Shown here one piece after another: positions 61,771 to 64,000 of a stretch of DNA of 64,000 bases. This DNA is from Polymorphum gilvum SL003B-26A1 (lineage in GTDB: Bacteria; Pseudomonadota; Alphaproteobacteria; Rhizobiales; Stappiaceae). Under the pieces are notes generated by a model. It did no database searches and had not been told where the DNA came from. It saw only the letters and a program-made list of their open reading frames with translations. The position numbers and the translations under genes were made by a program. Each line of letters opens with the position of its first letter. Positions within the stretch are counted from its first letter, which is position 1. Where the stretch lies: the NCBI RefSeq assembly GCF_000192745.1, contig NC_015259.1, positions 2,309,001 through 2,373,000 of the forward strand, read 5' to 3'.

Positions 61771-62706
61771 ATGACCGCGATCTCGAAAACGGAAACCGCC
61801 CCCGTGAACCCCGACAGCGGAGCACTGCCCGCATCCAGCCGGAAGGCACGGGTTCTGGTCATCCTGCTGGCCGGTAGCCTCGCGCTCGTCGGCTGGGCCT
61901 ACCTGGCGGCCATGGTTGCCGACATGGTTCCGGTCATGGACATGACCGAGGCGGGACCCGGAATGGGGCTGTTCAACGCGTTCAACCTGTTCGCCGGCCT
62001 GTCCGCCGAGGCACGGGCGGCGCTCGCCGTCCTGTGCCTGCCGGGCGAGGTGGCGACCTTCGGCATGCCGGCCGAGACCTGGGGCGCGTCGGATTTCGGT
62101 ATTGTCTTCCTGATGTGGCTGATGATGACGCTGGCCATGATGCTGCCCAGCGCGGTGCCGGTGATCGACGCATTCGTCTCCCGCACCGGCGCATCGGCGC
62201 GGTCCGGCGCAGTGCTGTCGACCGCCGCGTTCCTGATTGCCGGCTATCTGTCGGTGTGGGCCGCCTATGCGCTGGTCGCCACCCTGGCGCAGTGGGGCCT
62301 CACGCTCGCCGGCATGATGTCGCCGATGATGGCGCCGGCGAGTCTGGTGCTGTCGGGGACGACGCTGGTCGCCGCCGGTCTCTACCAGTTCACGCCGGCC
62401 AAGCAGGCCTGCCTTGTGCGCTGCTGGGTGCCGCGCTGGCAGATAGCGGGCTCCGGTCGGCCGACCTTCGTTTCCCTGTATGGCGAGGGCGTCGCCCAGG
62501 GGCTCGCCTGCTTCGGTTGCTGTTGGGCGCTGATGACCGTGATGTTCGCCGTCGGCGTCATGAACATCGTCTGGATCGCGCTGCTCGGTATTATCATGAT
62601 AGTTGAGAAAAATATTCCAAGTAGCTTGCTTTACAGAGCAATAGGCGTCTTTCTTCTCGTCTGGGGCGGGTTCCTGATCGCGGTTGCCACCGGCATGCTC
62701 GGCTGA
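61771..62706 (+). CDS. DUF2182 multispanning membrane protein
   Basis: 311 residues with about seven membrane helices. WLMMTLAMMLPSAVPVIDAF and GLYQFTPAKQACLVRCW are the family signature, with the Met- and Cys-rich stretches suggesting metal binding. GLACFGCCWALMTVMFAVGVMNIVWI is the last conserved block. Most family members sit beside a DUF1326 gene, absent here. Bases 62588-62660, coding for IMIVEKNIPSSLLYRAIGV, switch abruptly to AT-rich codons (ATA, AGA, AAT, CCA) in an otherwise GC-rich gene. Confidence 0.85.
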   Translation: MTAISKTETAPVNPDSGALPASSRKARVLVILLAGSLALVGWAYLAAMVADMVPVMDMTEAGPGMGLFNAFNLFAGLSAEARAALAVLCLPGEVATFGMPAETWGASDFGIVFLMWLMMTLAMMLPSAVPVIDAFVSRTGASARSGAVLSTAAFLIAGYLSVWAAYALVATLAQWGLTLAGMMSPMMAPASLVLSGTTLVAAGLYQFTPAKQACLVRCWVPRWQIAGSGRPTFVSLYGEGVAQGLACFGCCWALMTVMFAVGVMNIVWIALLGIIMIVEKNIPSSLLYRAIGVFLLVWGGFLIAVATGMLG

Positions 62707-62876
62707 CGCGGCGCCAGGGGTCAAAAAGACCCTGTTCCCACAGTCGCGAAATTGAAATAATACCGGGCTGTCGGCGGAGCTGCCGCATGATCGGGCGTGC
62801 CGGACGGGCCTGTGGCGCCCGGCGCGGGAGGCCGTTCGATTTGCGCGGAACCGGCCGTTTTCCAGCCCGCTCCGGC

Positions 62877-63635
62877 ATGCGACGTCGTTTCTTGCCCGAC
62901 GAACAGGGAACCGCAGTCTTGACCGACATCACCCCCGACAAGGACGTTCCCGAACCGGCCCTGTTCCTCATCCATGTCCTGACCGCCTCCGGCGCGCCGA
63001 TCGCTCTGATCGCGCTGCTGGCGGGCGCGCGCGGCAACTGGGCGGAACTGTTCGCTTGGCTGGGGCTCGCCCTGGTGGTCGACGGCATCGACGGTCCGCT
63101 CGCCCGCCGGTTCCAGATCGCCAAGCGCCTGCCGCGATGGTCGGGCGCCTCGCTCGATTTCGTCATCGACTACGCGACCTACGTGTTCCTGCCGGCCTTT
63201 GCCCTGTCCGCCAGCACCATGCTGGACCAGCCGTGGAACTGGATTTGCGGCGGCCTGGTGGTGTTCACCGGCGCACTCTATTTCGCCGACAACGGCATGA
63301 AGACGCCTGACGGCGCATTCAAGGGCTTTCCGGCCGGATGGAACATGGTCGTGTTCGGCCTGATGGTGCTGTCGCCGTCGCAGGGCTTCACCATCGGCTT
63401 CGTTCTGCTGTGCTGCCTGTTCACCTTCCTGCCGGTCCGGTTCGTGCATCCGGTCCGCGTCGTCCGCTGGCGTCCGCTCACGCTCGCGGTGACGGCGGCC
63501 TGGTTCGTCGCGGCGGCCACAGCGGTAATCGACGGCATGGTTCTTTCCGGCCTCTCCGCATGGATTCTGGCCTTGTCCAGCTTCTATCTTCTGACAGTAT
63601 CGGCCATTCATCAGGCGCTGGAGCGCTACATCTGA
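62877..63635 (+). CDS. pcs: Phosphatidylcholine synthase
   Basis: Condenses CDP-diacylglycerol with choline to phosphatidylcholine in the inner membrane. The CDP-alcohol phosphatidyltransferase motif is VVDGIDGPLARRF...GASLDFVIDY. FSVHILTASG-type start (here LFLIHVLTASGAP), YFADNGMKTPDGAFKGFPAGWNM and LPVRFVHPVRVVRWRPL closely match rhizobial Pcs. About eight membrane helices. Start uncertain: ATG 62877 is used; a TTG at 62919 gives a length nearer to known Pcs (about 240), and an ATG at 62787 has a GGAG upstream. Confidence 0.9.
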   Translation: MRRRFLPDEQGTAVLTDITPDKDVPEPALFLIHVLTASGAPIALIALLAGARGNWAELFAWLGLALVVDGIDGPLARRFQIAKRLPRWSGASLDFVIDYATYVFLPAFALSASTMLDQPWNWICGGLVVFTGALYFADNGMKTPDGAFKGFPAGWNMVVFGLMVLSPSQGFTIGFVLLCCLFTFLPVRFVHPVRVVRWRPLTLAVTAAWFVAAATAVIDGMVLSGLSAWILALSSFYLLTVSAIHQALERYI

Positions 63636-63678
63636 GCGCAGACAAGCGGCCGGAACAGACCATCGGGAGACAGACGAC

Positions 63679-64000
63679 ATGATCCAGGCAATTCGCATCC
63701 ACCGCACCGGCGGCCCGGACGTGCTGCAATGGGAACAGGTGGAACTCGGCGAGCCCGGCCCGGGCGAGGCACGCATCCGACACACCGCGATCGGACTGAA
63801 CTTTCTCGACACCTACTACCGCACCGGCCTCTATCCCGCGCCGAATGGCCTGCCGCTGATTCCCGGCAACGAGGGCGCCGGCGTGGTGCTGTCGGTCGGG
63901 CCAGGCATCAGCCATGTCGCGCCCGGCGACCGGGTCGCCTATGTCGGTCCGCTCGGAGCCTATGCCCAGGAGCGGCTGATCCCGGCGGACCGGCTGGTCA
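63679..64000 (+). CDS. Quinone oxidoreductase (zinc-free MDR), 3' truncated by window
   Basis: First 107 residues of an NADPH:quinone reductase-like protein. MIQAIRIHRTGGPDVLQWE, GLNFLDTYYRTGLYP, LPLIPGNEGAGVVLSVGPG and VAPGDRVAYVGPLGAYAQERLIPADRLV match the N-terminal GroES-like domain of the quinone oxidoreductase family. There is no Cys-based structural zinc site in this part. GGGAGA lies upstream of the ATG. The nucleotide-binding half lies outside the window. Confidence 0.88.
   Translation, partial: MIQAIRIHRTGGPDVLQWEQVELGEPGPGEARIRHTAIGLNFLDTYYRTGLYPAPNGLPLIPGNEGAGVVLSVGPGISHVAPGDRVAYVGPLGAYAQERLIPADRLV

Overview
The window is 64 kb of GC-rich DNA (roughly two thirds G+C by eye) from an alphaproteobacterial chromosome, most likely order Hyphomicrobiales (Rhizobiales). 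The evidence is gene content and order: nagZ-scpA-scpB-tatABC-serS-surE-pcm-nlpD-like-yajC-secDF, TrmFO rather than a tRNA m5U methyltransferase of the TrmA type, a phosphatidylcholine synthase, an IalB-family protein, a DUF2182 protein, small DUF1127 proteins, and LexA boxes of the GTTC-N7-GTTC type. I cannot fix the family or genus. No rRNA, tRNA, insertion sequence, prophage or CRISPR array was seen.

Layout. 1-2.5 kb: end of tpiA, secG, pyrG. 2.5-5.1 kb: a glyoxalase-like protein, a strikingly AT-rich island with an orphan HEPN-like gene, and an esterase. 5.3-22.4 kb: the conserved core block: cell-wall recycling (nagZ), condensin partners (scpA, scpB), an orphan ABC ATPase, Tat export, serS, surE, pcm, a degenerate LytM lipoprotein, a DUF815 ATPase, YajC-SecD-SecF, trmFO, and a lipoprotein with a transglutaminase-like Cys/His/Asp pattern. 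22.4-23.6 kb: two DUF1127 genes, each followed on the minus strand by three hairpins with CCUCCUCCC (anti-Shine-Dalgarno) loops. This is the most interesting non-coding structure in the window and resembles the CcsR/cuckoo RNAs known beside DUF1127 genes. 23.6-27.6 kb: divergent uvrA and ssb separated by two LexA boxes.

27.6-43.9 kb: an L,D-transpeptidase, an RND efflux pair, MarC, gyrA, two small membrane/exported proteins, coaD, two cyclophilins (one periplasmic, one cytoplasmic), a VOC protein, the queuosine genes queA and tgt, and a DUF4864 protein. 44-50 kb: sugar-nucleotide supply (a WecC/TviB-type dehydrogenase, galU, kdsA, UDP-glucose dehydrogenase) and eno. 50-56 kb: a FrnE-like thioredoxin-fold protein, then a minus-strand operon made of a periplasmic oligopeptide-type binding protein, an AMP-ligase homologue that has lost both catalytic lysines, and a degenerate receiver/GGDEF-like protein. 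56-64 kb: IalB-like protein, HspQ, a CoA-ester lyase, a lipid A-type acyltransferase, an AEC transporter, a UbiH-family monooxygenase, DUF2182, phosphatidylcholine synthase and the start of a quinone oxidoreductase.

Most genes are ordinary housekeeping or envelope genes. The regions worth a second look are the paired DUF1127/anti-SD RNA modules, the AT-rich HEPN-like gene, the pseudoenzyme operon at 51.0-55.7 kb, the transglutaminase-like lipoprotein, and the loss of the usual zinc cysteines in Tgt.
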